64,000 nucleotides of DNA, taken from positions 1-64,000 of the forward strand of contig JAMOQI010000005.1 in assembly GCA_027064095.1 (NCBI GenBank). Reading direction: 5' to 3'. Both the position numbers and the translations under genes were made by a program. This stretch comes from Bacteroidales bacterium (GTDB lineage Bacteria > Bacteroidota > Bacteroidia > Bacteroidales > UBA1556). Positions 28,632 through 38,945 of this stretch are shown piece by piece (the first letter of the stretch is position 1; each line of letters starts with the position of its first letter). The notes beneath the pieces are model-generated. The model searched no databases, was not told the DNA's origin, and saw only the letters and a list, made by a program, of their open reading frames with translations.

Positions 28632-30000
28632 TTAACTTATGAATTAGCAAATCTAAATATTTTTCTTCAAGGAAATGTTGTGATTCTATCTCAGTTAGAA
28701 GCTTTTGTTCATCTACAGTTTCACAAGTCTCAAAACCTCTATTCTCCTTAAAATACTTCATTAAATATGGGAAACCACTATCGTAATATTTACGCGCAGA
28801 GCACAATGCAACAACTACTTCATCAACAGTACCAACACATTCAAAAGGTTTTACATCAGCAATACCTGTAAGCTCTTTGAAATACACCAGCAAATCTTTA
28901 TCATCTAATAAATTAGAACCAAAAATATCTTCTAATATTTTTGGAGCGATAAATGGAGATAAAATAATATATGTAAACAAGCATTTGGAACATTTACCAC
29001 ACCACGAATTGGTTTTGCTACCTACATTACAGCTTTTAAAATCTTTGAAATAAGAGCTGTTTTTTGAGAAAATAGAGGCTATCTGCAATTCACTTAATGG
29101 ACGCAGCAAAGAGAAATATTTAATATCGGTACTTAGATAATCATTAGTATATTTTCTAAAATCAGACTCAAATTCAAGTGATTTAGAATATTGATGATTA
29201 ATCATTGTACCAACAACAGTACTCTCATTTGCACTATTTTCATTTGATAAAGCAATATATTTTTTGCTTGTAATAGCAGCAGAATAAAAACTCACAAAAG
29301 CCAATAGAGCAGAAAATGGTGTATGTCCATTTAAAAAACCTTGGGCATTTAACTCTAATAATTTTTTATCCAAAAATCTATTTATTATAATAGTTTTACC
29401 CTCAAAACCTCCAATGTTTGCTGTTGATGTACTTGCTCCTCTGGGATTCATTATTAGAGCTAAATTATCACCACTATTTTTTAAAACCTCTAAACTAACA
29501 ACTGAGTCTTTACCTCCTCCTACAGGAATTATTGCCGACTCATCGACATTGATAGTCTCCTTTTGAATAATTGGTAAATCATCAGAAAAGATAATTTCCA
29601 TAAAACTCTCTATATCAACCTCTATATCATTTAAATAAAAAAACTCCCCCAAACCATGAAAGTATATTTTCTTCCAAAATTCAACTTGCTTTGCATTTAG
29701 TTTATAAGGTTTTATAACAACTTTTCTTGGACAAATCGCCTTCCAATAACTAATTAGTTCTACCATTCCAATATGAAAAACAAGTTGCCTGGTCATGGTC
29801 TCACTTATAGAATCGAAGTTAATAAAGTCCTGTTTGGGAATATCCATTTGTGGATGAAATTCCACAAAATTATCAATATAAAAATCCCATTTCATTGATA
29901 TTCCTTGATCATCAATTGTATAATGGAAGTCTTCATAACGAAACTCATTATATTCATGACGAAATTTTTCAAATTTAGCATTTGTATTTACTTTATCCAT
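28618..30000 (-). CDS. murL: MurL: UDP-MurNAc-L-Ala-L-Glu epimerase
   Basis: The 460-residue protein is cytosolic. It contains a PP-loop-like nucleotide motif VGGGKDSVVSLEVL (residues 160-173). Conserved blocks that I recognise from Xanthomonas MurL follow: IALSNENSANEST (249-261), NHQYSKSLEFESDF (268-281), YFSLLRPLSELQIA (295-308) and a cysteine cluster SCNVGS..WCGKCSKCLF (323-342). MurL uses ATP to epimerise the terminal L-Glu of UDP-MurNAc-L-Ala-L-Glu to D-Glu, removing the need for glutamate racemase MurI. The length fits the family (about 450). The overlapping murD downstream is strong supporting context. Confidence 0.85.
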   Translation of the reverse strand: MDKVNTNAKFEKFRHEYNEFRYEDFHYTIDDQGISMKWDFYIDNFVEFHPQMDIPKQDFINFDSISETMTRQLVFHIGMVELISYWKAICPRKVVIKPYKLNAKQVEFWKKIYFHGLGEFFYLNDIEVDIESFMEIIFSDDLPIIQKETINVDESAIIPVGGGKDSVVSLEVLKNSGDNLALIMNPRGASTSTANIGGFEGKTIIINRFLDKKLLELNAQGFLNGHTPFSALLAFVSFYSAAITSKKYIALSNENSANESTVVGTMINHQYSKSLEFESDFRKYTNDYLSTDIKYFSLLRPLSELQIASIFSKNSSYFKDFKSCNVGSKTNSWCGKCSKCLFTYIILSPFIAPKILEDIFGSNLLDDKDLLVYFKELTGIADVKPFECVGTVDEVVVALCSARKYYDSGFPYLMKYFKENRGFETCETVDEQKLLTEIESQHFLEEKYLDLLIHKLNGND

Positions 30001-30115
30001 AAAGCAAAAATAAGTATTGTTGAAAGAGTAAAATATTTATTTTTTTATTGTTTATTAAGAAATTTATTAACTTCGTACTTCATTAAAATAATTGTTTATT
30101 TAATATTCCATAAAG

Positions 30116-30706
30116 TTGAGTGAGATAGATAATATACTAAAAATCAAGCAAACAGGGCTGAAATTAGCTAAAGGAAATTTACTTGTAGCCACCCCTCTTT
30201 TGTATGATTTTTATTTTGGTAAATCTGTAATTATATTAACTGAACATAGTGAAGAAGGCTCTGTAGGTCTTATTCTAAATAAAAAAGCAAATAAACAAGT
30301 AAAAGAATTAGTACCGTCTTTTAATGATATAGATTTACCTTTATTTTTAGGCGGACCTGTAAATCAAGATCAGTTATTCTTTATTCATAACAATAGTTTT
30401 GTTGAAGAAACTTTCTCAATTGGTAATGGCTTATTTTGGGGAGGCAATTTACAACAAGTTATTGACTTTATTAATGATGGTATTATTTCTAAAGATAATA
30501 TCAAATTTTTCCTAGGTTATTCTGGTTGGTCTTCTATGCAATTGCAAAATGAAATAAATACAAATTCATGGGTAATTACTAAGCCTGATAATATATATAA
30601 TATATTACAAAATAGCGATAACTCTCTATGGAAATCTATTGTTGCCAGCTTAGGGAAAGAATATAAAAAATGGTTTGTTTTTCCTACAAACCCTATTGAC
30701 AACTAA
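30116..30706 (+). CDS. YqgE/AlgH family protein
   Basis: The 196-residue protein matches the family from LAKGNLLVATPLLYDFYFGKSVIILTEHSEEGSVGLILNK, through LFLGGPVNQDQLFFIH, to FLGYSGWSSMQLQNEI and the terminal WKSIVASLG. YqgE-family proteins are conserved but of uncertain function. The start is a TTG codon (TTG AGT GAG). No in-frame ATG precedes the conserved region. It is divergent from murL. Confidence 0.9.
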   Translation: MSEIDNILKIKQTGLKLAKGNLLVATPLLYDFYFGKSVIILTEHSEEGSVGLILNKKANKQVKELVPSFNDIDLPLFLGGPVNQDQLFFIHNNSFVEETFSIGNGLFWGGNLQQVIDFINDGIISKDNIKFFLGYSGWSSMQLQNEINTNSWVITKPDNIYNILQNSDNSLWKSIVASLGKEYKKWFVFPTNPIDN

Positions 30707-31141
30707 GCTGAGTCATTTATAAATAATCATTAGCTAAGGTTAAGCTTGTCATATTCTGTAAAACACTTCATAATAATACTGCATTGGTAATAAATAAATC
30801 CCTAAATTAATTATCCAACATCAATGTTTAAATAAAAAACGACAAAAGAAGAAAAATAATAAATTCAATATATATAATCAATTGATAATCAATATATATA
30901 ATTCTTATTATTAGTTAGATTATAAAATATATAACTAACATCAATTTCATTCTTACTATACAATATTATGATTTAAATCAGTATTTGCTTGTACTAAATA
31001 TATTTTATTTACTTTCGCTCACTATTAATAATGATTCTAAATAATAAAACTAAGATTTAATATCAATATGGATAAAAGATAATTTAATTCTTATTTATGA
31101 TAGTATAAATTGTTCATTACCAAAAGTTAACAACTTACAAT
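30707..31141. other. AT-rich intergenic region with short direct repeat
   Basis: About 435 bp without coding sequence. CAATATATATAAT occurs at 30866-30878 and 30890-30902 around a TCAATTGA palindrome. The region before msrBA holds a weak promoter-like TACTTTCG near 31009. Nothing else is recognisable. Confidence 0.5.
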
Positions 31142-32062
31142 ATGCGAATAATATCAATATTTATTATACTAATTACAATAACCATAACAATGCAATCTCA
31201 ATCAAGCAAATACAATAAACTCACCAAAGAGGAAGAAAGAATAATATTAAACAAAGGTACAGAAGCTCCTTATAGTGGCAAATACTATAAGTTTGCTGAA
31301 GATGGCACATATGTATGCAAGAGGTGTAATGCACCTCTTTATAAATCTAATGATAAATTTGATGCAAGTTGTGGCTGGCCAAGTTTTGATGATGAAATTG
31401 AAGGAGCTATTCTTAAGAAAACTGATGCCGATGGTCGTAGAACTGAAATATTATGTGCAAATTGCGGAGCTCATTTAGGTCATGTATTTGTTGGAGAACA
31501 TTATACAGACAAAAATACTAGACATTGTGTCAACTCATTAAGTTTAAACTTTGTTCCACTAGAAATACCGAAGCAGAAATCAACCGATACAGCAATATTT
31601 GCCGGTGGTTGCTTTTGGGGAATGGAGTATTATTTTGAAAATGCAAAAGGTGTAAAAAGCACAACTGTTGGTTATATCGGAGGCAAGACTCAAAATCCAA
31701 CTTATGAACAAGTTTGCTCTCATACTACTGGACATATTGAAGCAATAGAAGTTGTTTTTGACACTCAAGAAACAGATTTTGAGACCTTGGCTAAATTGTT
31801 CTTCGAAATTCACGACCCAACTCAATTAAACCGTCAAGGTCCGGATGTTGGTGAGCAATATAAGTCAGCCGTTTTCTACATTAACGAAGAACAAAAGCAA
31901 ATCACTGAAAAATTGATTCAAATTCTAGAAAATAAAGGATATAATGTTGTTACTGAATTAATTCCTGCATCAACATTTTGGCCTGCAGAATCTTATCACC
32001 AAGATTATTATGATAAAAAACAAAGCCGACCATATTGTCATTTTTATAAGAAAATATTCTAG
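31142..32062 (+). CDS. msrBA: Exported MsrB-MsrA fusion (methionine sulfoxide reductase)
   Basis: The 306-residue protein has a signal peptide ([17 protein letters not shown]), so it acts in the periplasm. The MsrB domain is N-terminal (about 25-150), with two zinc-binding CxxC pairs (CKRCNAP and CANCGAH) and the catalytic Cys in RHCVNS. The MsrA domain is C-terminal (about 150-306), with its nucleophile in [12 protein letters not shown] and the conserved [17 protein letters not shown]. Together the two domains reduce both diastereomers of methionine sulfoxide. It is followed 3 bp later by a DUF255 thioredoxin-fold lipoprotein that may be its electron donor or partner. Confidence 0.95.
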   Translation: MRIISIFIILITITITMQSQSSKYNKLTKEEERIILNKGTEAPYSGKYYKFAEDGTYVCKRCNAPLYKSNDKFDASCGWPSFDDEIEGAILKKTDADGRRTEILCANCGAHLGHVFVGEHYTDKNTRHCVNSLSLNFVPLEIPKQKSTDTAIFAGGCFWGMEYYFENAKGVKSTTVGYIGGKTQNPTYEQVCSHTTGHIEAIEVVFDTQETDFETLAKLFFEIHDPTQLNRQGPDVGEQYKSAVFYINEEQKQITEKLIQILENKGYNVVTELIPASTFWPAESYHQDYYDKKQSRPYCHFYKKIF

Positions 32063-32064
32063 AT

Positions 32065-34179
32065 GTGAATATCTTTAAAAAAATAAATTTAGTTTTATTA
32101 ATTTATACGCTCTTACTTTCTGCCTGTATTAATGGGCAGAACAAAATGACAAATATGAATTTTAAACATACAAACGACCTGATAAACGAAAGTAGTCCAT
32201 ATCTTTTACAACACGCTCATAATCCGGTAAATTGGCATGCATGGAATAAAGAAACTCTCGAATTAGCAAAAAAAGAGAACAAACCAATTATCGTTAGTAT
32301 AGGTTACTCTTCATGTCATTGGTGCCATGTAATGGAGCATCAATCTTTCGAAAATGAAGAAGTCGCAAAATTAATGAATGATAATTTTATTTGCATTAAG
32401 GTTGATAGAGAAGAACACCCAGATGTTGATCAGATTTATATGAATGCCGTTCAACTTATCACTGGTAGCGGAGGCTGGCCTCTTAATTGTTTTGCTTTGC
32501 CTGACGGAAGACCATTTTATGGCGGAACATATTTCAACAAAAAACAATGGACCAGCGTATTGACGCAAATAGCAGATTTATACAAAAATAAACACGGTGA
32601 AGCTATAAAATACGCTCAAAGTATTGAAGAAGGAATAAAAAAAACTGAGCAAATTATTAAAATAGAATCGGAAAATAATTTTAGAAAAATAGACTTAAAA
32701 GTTATACTTAACAATTGGGAGACTCAATTAGATTTTTCTGAAGGAGGTCCGAATAGAGCTCCTAAATTTCCATTACCTAATAATTATAAATTCTTGATGG
32801 CTTATGCTCATATCGAGAATGATGAGAATATTGATACACAGGTTCAACTAACATTAGATAAAATGGCTAATGGTGGTATTTACGATCAGCTTGGAGGTGG
32901 ATTTGCCAGATATAGTACAGATAAATTGTGGAAAGTCCCACATTTCGAAAAAATGCTATATGATAATGCTCAGCTTGTTAGCTTATACAGCGATGCATAC
33001 AAATTATATAAAAATAAGGATTATAAACGTATTGTTGTTGAGACATTAGATTTTATCAAAAGAGAAATGACTAATAATGACGGCATCTTTTATTCTGCTC
33101 TTGATGCTGATTCTGAAGGTGAAGAAGGAAAATTTTATGTTTGGAAAGAATCAGAAATAGATAGTTTATTACAAGAAGATGCTGATATTTTTAAAGACTT
33201 TTATCAAGTCAATAAAAATGGTTACTGGGAAAATGATAACTACATATTGATGCGAAGCCCTATCCCCGACTCTATTTCTAAAAAGCATTCCATAAGTTTA
33301 AGTGATTTATACAATACTATCGACACTTGCAAAGCTATCCTAATGCAAGCTAGAGAGCAAAGAACAAGACCAGGATTGGATGACAAGAGTTTATTATCGT
33401 GGAATGCAATGATGATAGAAGCCTATTGTGATGCCTATTCGAGTATAAATGATAATAAATATCTGCTCTCAGCAACAAATGCAATGGATTTTATTATTGC
33501 AAATATGGAAAAAGAAGATGGTACATATTGGCATACTTATAAAAATGGACATTCAAAAATTAATGCATATCTCGATGATTATGCACTTTTAATACAGTCA
33601 TTAATACGTCTGTATGAAGTCGGAGGCGGCAACAAATACCTTTATAAAGCAAATGATTTATCCAAAATAGTTTTGAAGAAATTTTATAATAATAATTCCG
33701 GAATGTTTTACTATACTTCCTCTGATGATGAAATATTAGTAAGCCGCAAAACAGAATTTTTTGATAATGTTATCCCTTCTTCTAACTCAATTATTGCAAA
33801 CAATCTTTATAATTTATATCTCTATTTTGATAATGAAGAGTATTATAATATTAGCCAACAAATGCTTAAAAATGTAAAAGATAAATTTAGCAATTATGGC
33901 TCAAGCATGAGTAACTGGGGAATCTTAATGATGAGGTTTGTATATCCTTCTAAAGAAATAGTTGTCAATGGCGAAGATGCGATAAATATTTTGCATAAAC
34001 TTCAGAAAGGATATTACCCAAATGTAATATGGGCAGCTGACACTACACAAAATAGCGAAATAAACCTATTGAAAGACCGATATGTTGTTGGTGAGACTCT
34101 AATATACGTTTGTGAAGGACAACATTGTAAACTCCCTACTAATGATGTTCAAACAGCTATTAATTTAATAAAAAACTAA
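32065..34179 (+). CDS. DUF255/SSP411-like (YyaL) thioredoxin-domain lipoprotein
   Basis: The 704-residue protein begins at GTG, since the only nearby ATG is immediately followed by a stop. It has a lipoprotein signal with lipobox LLSACINGQ. The N-terminal thioredoxin-like domain carries the CxxC-type site [16 protein letters not shown] and the [14 protein letters not shown] block. [23 protein letters not shown] and a long alpha/alpha-toroid C-terminal region (about 280-700, with [27 protein letters not shown]) follow. YyaL-family proteins are usually cytosolic and 600-700 residues long, so the lipobox makes this an exported version. It is tightly coupled to msrBA (3 bp gap), suggesting a periplasmic redox role. 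Confidence 0.88.
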   Translation: MNIFKKINLVLLIYTLLLSACINGQNKMTNMNFKHTNDLINESSPYLLQHAHNPVNWHAWNKETLELAKKENKPIIVSIGYSSCHWCHVMEHQSFENEEVAKLMNDNFICIKVDREEHPDVDQIYMNAVQLITGSGGWPLNCFALPDGRPFYGGTYFNKKQWTSVLTQIADLYKNKHGEAIKYAQSIEEGIKKTEQIIKIESENNFRKIDLKVILNNWETQLDFSEGGPNRAPKFPLPNNYKFLMAYAHIENDENIDTQVQLTLDKMANGGIYDQLGGGFARYSTDKLWKVPHFEKMLYDNAQLVSLYSDAYKLYKNKDYKRIVVETLDFIKREMTNNDGIFYSALDADSEGEEGKFYVWKESEIDSLLQEDADIFKDFYQVNKNGYWENDNYILMRSPIPDSISKKHSISLSDLYNTIDTCKAILMQAREQRTRPGLDDKSLLSWNAMMIEAYCDAYSSINDNKYLLSATNAMDFIIANMEKEDGTYWHTYKNGHSKINAYLDDYALLIQSLIRLYEVGGGNKYLYKANDLSKIVLKKFYNNNSGMFYYTSSDDEILVSRKTEFFDNVIPSSNSIIANNLYNLYLYFDNEEYYNISQQMLKNVKDKFSNYGSSMSNWGILMMRFVYPSKEIVVNGEDAINILHKLQKGYYPNVIWAADTTQNSEINLLKDRYVVGETLIYVCEGQHCKLPTNDVQTAINLIKN

Positions 34180-34195
34180 ATAATAAAAGTTAATA

Positions 34196-34963
34196 TTAGC
34201 CTCTTGTAAACACCCAATCATCACCTTTACACAGCCTATCATTGAAAGAGTAACCATCTTCATTAAATAGCTTAAGCTCCTCAGGATTTTCAATTCTATT
34301 TTTAATAATATAAGCTGTCATCATTCCTCTGGCTTTTTTAGCAAAGAATGATATTATTTTATAATTTTCGTTTTTGTAATCCTTAAAAACAGGAGTAATA
34401 ATTCTACAGTTTAAATCTTTTGGTTTTAATGATTTATAATACTCATTTGAAGCCAGATTTATTAATAAATCATCATTATTTTCTTTCATATCATCAATAA
34501 GAGTTTTTTGAAGTTTATTGTTCCAAAACTCATATAGATTCTTTTTCTTACCAATTGAAAGCGAGGTTCCCATTTCCAATCTGTAGGGTAATATTGCATC
34601 CAGTGGTCGTAAAATTCCATAGAAACCTGATAGAATAGACAAATGTTTTTGGCTGTAATACAAGTCCTCGTCAGTGAAGCTTTTTACATTCATTCCTCTA
34701 TAAACATCACCGTCAAAAACTAATAATGCAGCTTTGGCATTAGCTCTGTCAAAAGGAATATCCATATCCTGGAACCTTTCGAAATTTAACTGTGCTAATT
34801 TCGGACTTATCTTCATTAAAGTTGATAATTCATTTATTTTTAACTTTTTAAGCTCAGCTAAAAGCCTCTTACTCTCATTCTCAAATCTTATATTTGTTGT
34901 GCTAATATTTCTTTTATCAATATCAAAATTGATACTTTTTGCAGGCGAAATAACTAAATGCAT
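34196..34963 (-). CDS. yaaA: YaaA peroxide-stress protein
   Basis: The 255-residue protein matches YaaA/DUF328: MHLVISPAKSINFD at the N-terminus, PFDRANAKAALLVFDGDVYRG, LSGFYGILRPLDAILPYRLEMG, and SFFAKKARGMMTAYIIKN. In other bacteria it lowers intracellular free iron and protects DNA under hydrogen peroxide stress. It converges with the DUF255 gene, with stops 16 bp apart. Its -7 box is at 34986-34993. Confidence 0.93.
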   Translation of the reverse strand: MHLVISPAKSINFDIDKRNISTTNIRFENESKRLLAELKKLKINELSTLMKISPKLAQLNFERFQDMDIPFDRANAKAALLVFDGDVYRGMNVKSFTDEDLYYSQKHLSILSGFYGILRPLDAILPYRLEMGTSLSIGKKKNLYEFWNNKLQKTLIDDMKENNDDLLINLASNEYYKSLKPKDLNCRIITPVFKDYKNENYKIISFFAKKARGMMTAYIIKNRIENPEELKLFNEDGYSFNDRLCKGDDWVFTRG

Positions 34964-34985
34964 AATATTTTTGTTTAAAATTACA

Positions 34986-34993
34986 CAAATATA
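34986..34993 (-). promoter_or_regulatory. Candidate -7 box (TATATTTG) for yaaA
   Basis: CAAATATA on the plus strand reads TATATTTG on the minus strand, 23 bp upstream of the yaaA ATG. It is divergent from the box at 35026-35033. Confidence 0.5.
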
Positions 34994-35025
34994 GCATTTT
35001 TGTTATTCTCATTATGAAAAATGTG

Positions 35026-35033
35026 TATCTTTG
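35026..35033 (+). promoter_or_regulatory. Candidate -7 box (TATCTTTG) of the DUF1232 gene
   Basis: TATCTTTG matches TAnnTTTG 26 bp upstream of the ATG at 35060. A TTTG at 34999-35002 could be the upstream element, though its spacing (23 bp) is long. Confidence 0.5.
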
Positions 35034-35059
35034 GAGTATATAATTAATTACGAAGAAAT

Positions 35060-36175
35060 ATGTTTAGCCTAAACAAGGAAACCAAAGAGAAATTCCAGAA
35101 ACAAGTTAGCAAAATTGATGCTAATGACGAATCTAAAGTAAAAAATAATATTGAAAAAGAAATAGCAATATTAGAAAAAAAAGTTAAAAATAAACCTTCA
35201 CATAATATTCAATCACTTATTGATAACACTAAGTTACTCTATGAGATTCTAGAAAACAAACCATTTCCTATTTCAGAATCTACTCGCAAGTGGATAATTT
35301 TTGGGCTAGGATATCTTGTGAGCGATATTGACCTTATTCCTGATTCAATACCAAATATTGGATATTTGGATGATGCCATGATTGTTTCCTGGGTGCTAAG
35401 TATGATTGATGAAGACATTACGAGATACGAATTCTTTAAGAAAGCGCAAAAATTATCTACTAAAGGAAATGTTATTAAAGAATTGGTTCAAGGAAATGGA
35501 GAGCAATTATTTATTCTCTTACCCGGCTTTATTGAAGATGTTTTAGATAAAAAAGAGGAAGCTTTGTGGTTAAAAACTATGCGAAAAATTAATAGTGGTT
35601 TCTCTTCTCCAGGATTTTCCATTATAAATTGGAATATATCTTACCTTAGGGAAATTAACCAACTTGTTCCTATTATTGATCATAAACTAACTCTAAAACC
35701 AGTTTTCGATTTTGAAAAAACTCAAATTAATTGGCAACAATTAAAAATTGATATGATGAATATTGGTAAAGCTCTGAAATTAGATTTGGAAAATATTCGC
35801 AAATCTAGCCCTAATAAGGAAATTATTATCATAGCATTAAATATTTCATCATTCATTATTACTTCTGCTCTTAATGAGCTCGACAATAATATTATTAATA
35901 AGATTTACCTTCTCGGATCAGCAAGTACCGAAGACGATATTCAGCATAGTATTCCTAATAAGGTAACTCATATGTACAATTTTTATTCAAAAAACGATCA
36001 TGCCATTAAGTTTATTTGTGATAATTTAGAAGAAAATAATATCGCCGTAGGACTTAAATTCTTACAAGCAAACCGTAAAGTTATGATTACAAATATTGAT
36101 GCAAGTAAAGAGATATTAAGGCATCACGATTATAAGTTCAAACTATCTCAATTAATCAATAATATCAATAGCTAA
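35060..36175 (+). CDS. DUF1232 (YkvA-like) domain fused to an alpha/beta-hydrolase-like region
   Basis: Residues about 70-125 carry the DUF1232 signature (KWIIFGLGYLVSDIDLIPDSIPNIGYLDDAMIVSWVLSMI), a short membrane-associated helical hairpin of unknown function. Upstream is a charged helical segment (1-60). The C-terminal two thirds (about 140-371) have alternating strands and helices (QLFILLPGF, EIIIIALNISSFIITSALNEL, KIYLLGSASTEDD, VTHMYNFYSKNDHAIKFI) that recall DUF726-type alpha/beta hydrolases. A clear G-x-S-x-G nucleophile motif is missing. The C-terminal assignment is weak, and it may be an inactive lipase-like fold. Confidence 0.65.
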   Translation: MFSLNKETKEKFQKQVSKIDANDESKVKNNIEKEIAILEKKVKNKPSHNIQSLIDNTKLLYEILENKPFPISESTRKWIIFGLGYLVSDIDLIPDSIPNIGYLDDAMIVSWVLSMIDEDITRYEFFKKAQKLSTKGNVIKELVQGNGEQLFILLPGFIEDVLDKKEEALWLKTMRKINSGFSSPGFSIINWNISYLREINQLVPIIDHKLTLKPVFDFEKTQINWQQLKIDMMNIGKALKLDLENIRKSSPNKEIIIIALNISSFIITSALNELDNNIINKIYLLGSASTEDDIQHSIPNKVTHMYNFYSKNDHAIKFICDNLEENNIAVGLKFLQANRKVMITNIDASKEILRHHDYKFKLSQLINNINS

Positions 36176-36360
36176 TCGAATAGATATGTAAAAAATATTT
36201 AATCAATAAACTATCTTTAGTTAAAAAATGATTTTTATTTATAAAATTACATAACAATGATTATCAATAATATATAGCTATTATTACCGATAAAATAATT
36301 ACTATCACACTCACAAAAATTGAAATTATAAATTCCGAATTACCACAAATATTTAAAACA

Positions 36361-37920
36361 GTGAAAGAAAATATTAACGACATCATTTGTCCAAATTGTA
36401 AGAAAGTTTTTAGAGTTGATGAAGCCGGATTTGCAGACATCTTAAAGCAAGTACGTGATCACAAGTTTGAGGAAGAGATAAATGAACGAATGAATCTTGC
36501 CGAGAAAGAAAAAGAAAATGCCATTAAATTAGCTGAAGCCAAGATTAATAATATACTCCAAGAAAAATTAGCAGAAAAAGATCAAGAATTAACAGAGTTA
36601 AAAGCGCAAAATAATGCAGAGTTAGCAAAAGCAAATGCAGAAAAAGAATCACTTATTGCTAAACTACAATCAAAATTAAAAACAACTGAAACAGAAAAAC
36701 AATTGGCTGTTGCCGAAGCTACTAAAAATATTGAAAAAGAACGTGATGAACTTAAGAATACCCTAAAATCAAAAGAAAAAGAGATAGAAAACGCCATTCG
36801 GTTAGCAGAAGCTAACATTAGAAATTCACTGCAAAAAGAAATTGCTACAAAAGATAAAGAGTTATCTGAATTAAAAGCCCGTAGTGAAAGCAAACTTGCC
36901 GAAAAACTGGCAGAGAAAGAAGCCGAAATTTCTTCTATAAAGTCTAAAATTGATAAGGCAGAAACAGAAAAACAATTGGCTGTTGCTGAAGCCACCAGGA
37001 AAATTGAGAAAGACCGTAACGATCTTATTAATAATTTAAAATTAAAAGATACTGAAATAGAACTTTTTAAAAAATCTATTAAAGAACAATACACCAATAA
37101 ACTTATTACCAAAGACGAAACTATAAAACTTAAAGATGACGAGATAGCACGATTAAAAGACTTTAAGCAAAAATTATCGACAAAAATGGTTGGTGAAACA
37201 CTTGAACAGCATTGCGAAATTGAATTTAATAAACTTAGAGCAACAGCTTTTAGAAATGCATATTTTGAAAAAGATAATGATGCTAGTAGCGGTACAAAAG
37301 GTGATTTTATTTACAGAGAAGCAGATAATGAAGGGAATGAAATTATTTCCATTATGTTTGAAATGAAAAACGAAAATGATGAGACAGCCACCAAAAAGAG
37401 AAATGAGGATTTCTTTGCTAAACTTGATAAAGACAGAAATACCAAAAAATGTGAGTACGCTGTTTTAGTTTCTCTATTAGAATCTGATAATGAGTTCTAT
37501 AATAATGGTATTGTTGATGTATCCTATAAATTTGAAAAGATGTATGTTATCCGTCCTCAGTTTTTTATCCCTATTATTACACTTTTACGCAATGCAGCAT
37601 TAAATTCTTTACAATATAAAAGAGAGCTCAACTTAATGAGAAACCAAAATATTGATATTACCAATTTCGAAGAAAAAATAAATACTTTTAAAAATGGTTT
37701 CGCAAGAAACTACGAACTTGCAAGTAGAAAATTCAAAACAGCAATTGACGAAATTGACAAAACAATATCTCACTTACAAAAAACCAAAGACGCCCTCTTA
37801 TCTTCTGAGAATAATTTGAGATTAGCAAATAATAAAGCCGATGATTTATCAATTAAGAAGCTAACTTATGGAAATCCAACTATGAAGGCTAAGTTTGATG
37901 CGCTTAATAATGGTAAATAA
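36361..37920 (+). CDS. DUF2130 coiled-coil protein
   Basis: The 519-residue protein starts at GTG with the family opening [34 protein letters not shown] (a zinc-binding CPxC motif). A long coiled coil with internal repeats follows (about 40-270). The C-terminal DUF2130 domain (about 280-430) contains [40 protein letters not shown] and [19 protein letters not shown]. The conserved E/K pattern in that domain resembles PD-(D/E)xK nucleases, suggesting DNA binding or cleavage, but no function is established. Blocks such as [13 protein letters not shown] occur twice in the coiled coil. Confidence 0.88.
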   Translation: MKENINDIICPNCKKVFRVDEAGFADILKQVRDHKFEEEINERMNLAEKEKENAIKLAEAKINNILQEKLAEKDQELTELKAQNNAELAKANAEKESLIAKLQSKLKTTETEKQLAVAEATKNIEKERDELKNTLKSKEKEIENAIRLAEANIRNSLQKEIATKDKELSELKARSESKLAEKLAEKEAEISSIKSKIDKAETEKQLAVAEATRKIEKDRNDLINNLKLKDTEIELFKKSIKEQYTNKLITKDETIKLKDDEIARLKDFKQKLSTKMVGETLEQHCEIEFNKLRATAFRNAYFEKDNDASSGTKGDFIYREADNEGNEIISIMFEMKNENDETATKKRNEDFFAKLDKDRNTKKCEYAVLVSLLESDNEFYNNGIVDVSYKFEKMYVIRPQFFIPIITLLRNAALNSLQYKRELNLMRNQNIDITNFEEKINTFKNGFARNYELASRKFKTAIDEIDKTISHLQKTKDALLSSENNLRLANNKADDLSIKKLTYGNPTMKAKFDALNNGK

Positions 37921-37943
37921 AAACGAATTCTAAAAAATAATAT

Positions 37944-38609
37944 TTACCATTCATAATAAACACCTAATCTTGCTGCAGTTGCTTTAGCAGGGGAAGAAAG
38001 ATATTCTCTATGCATTCTATTTACATATAAATAGTAATATCCTGACAACTGCACTGTATAATGCCTATTTATATATATCTTCCAATTTAAACTCAATGGC
38101 ATAGCTACTAACACCTTTGTAAACTTTTTTGACCTCCAATATTTTATAGACTCCTTTTCAGAACCATCTTGATAGGTAAGAAACTCCTTAGGTATTAGCC
38201 TAAAATCAAACATAATACCCGCTCCAACATTAAGTTTCATCCATTGTAAATATAAAGCATTAATTCTTGCCTCCAAGGGAATATTTATATATCTTAATTT
38301 ATAAAAAGAAGTACTTAAAGCATCAGGAGAAGTAGGATAATTCCAATTTAATTTAAGGTTTCTTGATGAAAAATTTAATGAGCCGTGAAACTCAATCAAA
38401 TAACTGTAATAATAAGCTCCAGATATGCCAAAGGAATAATTAAATTGAGGTTTTTCAATCATCTTTTTCGATTCATCAAAATTATATTGATAAATATCGT
38501 TACCAAAGTGAACTCCCAAAACATAGTAGTTATACTTATTATAATTATACTGACCCTTGGCAATATTACCAAAGAATACAAAAAGCAATATAAAGTATAA
38601 ATATTTCAT
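37944..38609 (-). CDS. Outer-membrane beta-barrel protein
   Basis: I start the gene at the internal Met (MKYLYFILLFVFFGNIAKGQ), which gives a signal peptide. The ORF-track start at 38666 overlaps promoter-like boxes. The 221-residue product shows aromatic alternating strands (YNYYVLGVHFGND, FNYSFGISGAYYYSYLIEFHGSLNF, YINIPLEARINALYLQWMKLNVGAGIMFDFRL) and ends in LGVYYEW with a terminal aromatic, as in outer-membrane barrels. The family is the PorT/outer-membrane beta-barrel group. The function is unknown. It converges with the DUF2130 gene. Confidence 0.72.
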   Translation of the reverse strand: MKYLYFILLFVFFGNIAKGQYNYNKYNYYVLGVHFGNDIYQYNFDESKKMIEKPQFNYSFGISGAYYYSYLIEFHGSLNFSSRNLKLNWNYPTSPDALSTSFYKLRYINIPLEARINALYLQWMKLNVGAGIMFDFRLIPKEFLTYQDGSEKESIKYWRSKKFTKVLVAMPLSLNWKIYINRHYTVQLSGYYYLYVNRMHREYLSSPAKATAARLGVYYEW

Positions 38610-38653
38610 TATCAGTAAATTATAACAATTAGAGCGAATTCTATATCTAAACA

Positions 38654-38671
38654 CAAATATATACAAATATA
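38654..38671 (-). promoter_or_regulatory. Two tandem candidate -7 boxes for the barrel gene
   Basis: CAAATATA occurs twice 10 bp apart. Each reads TATATTTG on the minus strand. They lie 45-60 bp upstream of the preferred start at 38609. Confidence 0.4.
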
Positions 38672-38937
38672 TATTCAGTTTTTATTAAAAACTCTATTTT
38701 GATATAAATGTTTCAATAATACTTTAAATTCAGAGCTCCAAAAGGCTTTTATTTAAGCTTTCAATATTAATAATTGAGGATATTATGTTTTTAATCACAA
38801 AATATTAGAATAGCTATAAAAACTTTATACACCTGTAATTCTACACTTTAGCAATCAATAATCAGTATTTTTAGTGTTATTTCAGAACAGTTTATTAAAA
38901 AATTACAATTTTTAATAAACAGAAAAAAAATAAAGCT

Positions 38938-38945
38938 TATATTTG
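38938..38945 (+). promoter_or_regulatory. Candidate -7 box (TATATTTG) for rho
   Basis: TATATTTG matches TAnnTTTG about 135 bp upstream of the rho ATG. Confidence 0.5.

Noticed and set aside
30866-30902. CAATATATATAAT repeat pair as a CRISPR-like or iteron array
   Set aside because: Only two short copies in very AT-rich DNA, so chance is likely. Noted only in the intergenic entry.
36361-37920. DUF2130 gene as part of a defence system
   Set aside because: No neighbouring nuclease, helicase or methylase genes support this; neighbours are housekeeping. No defence context seen.
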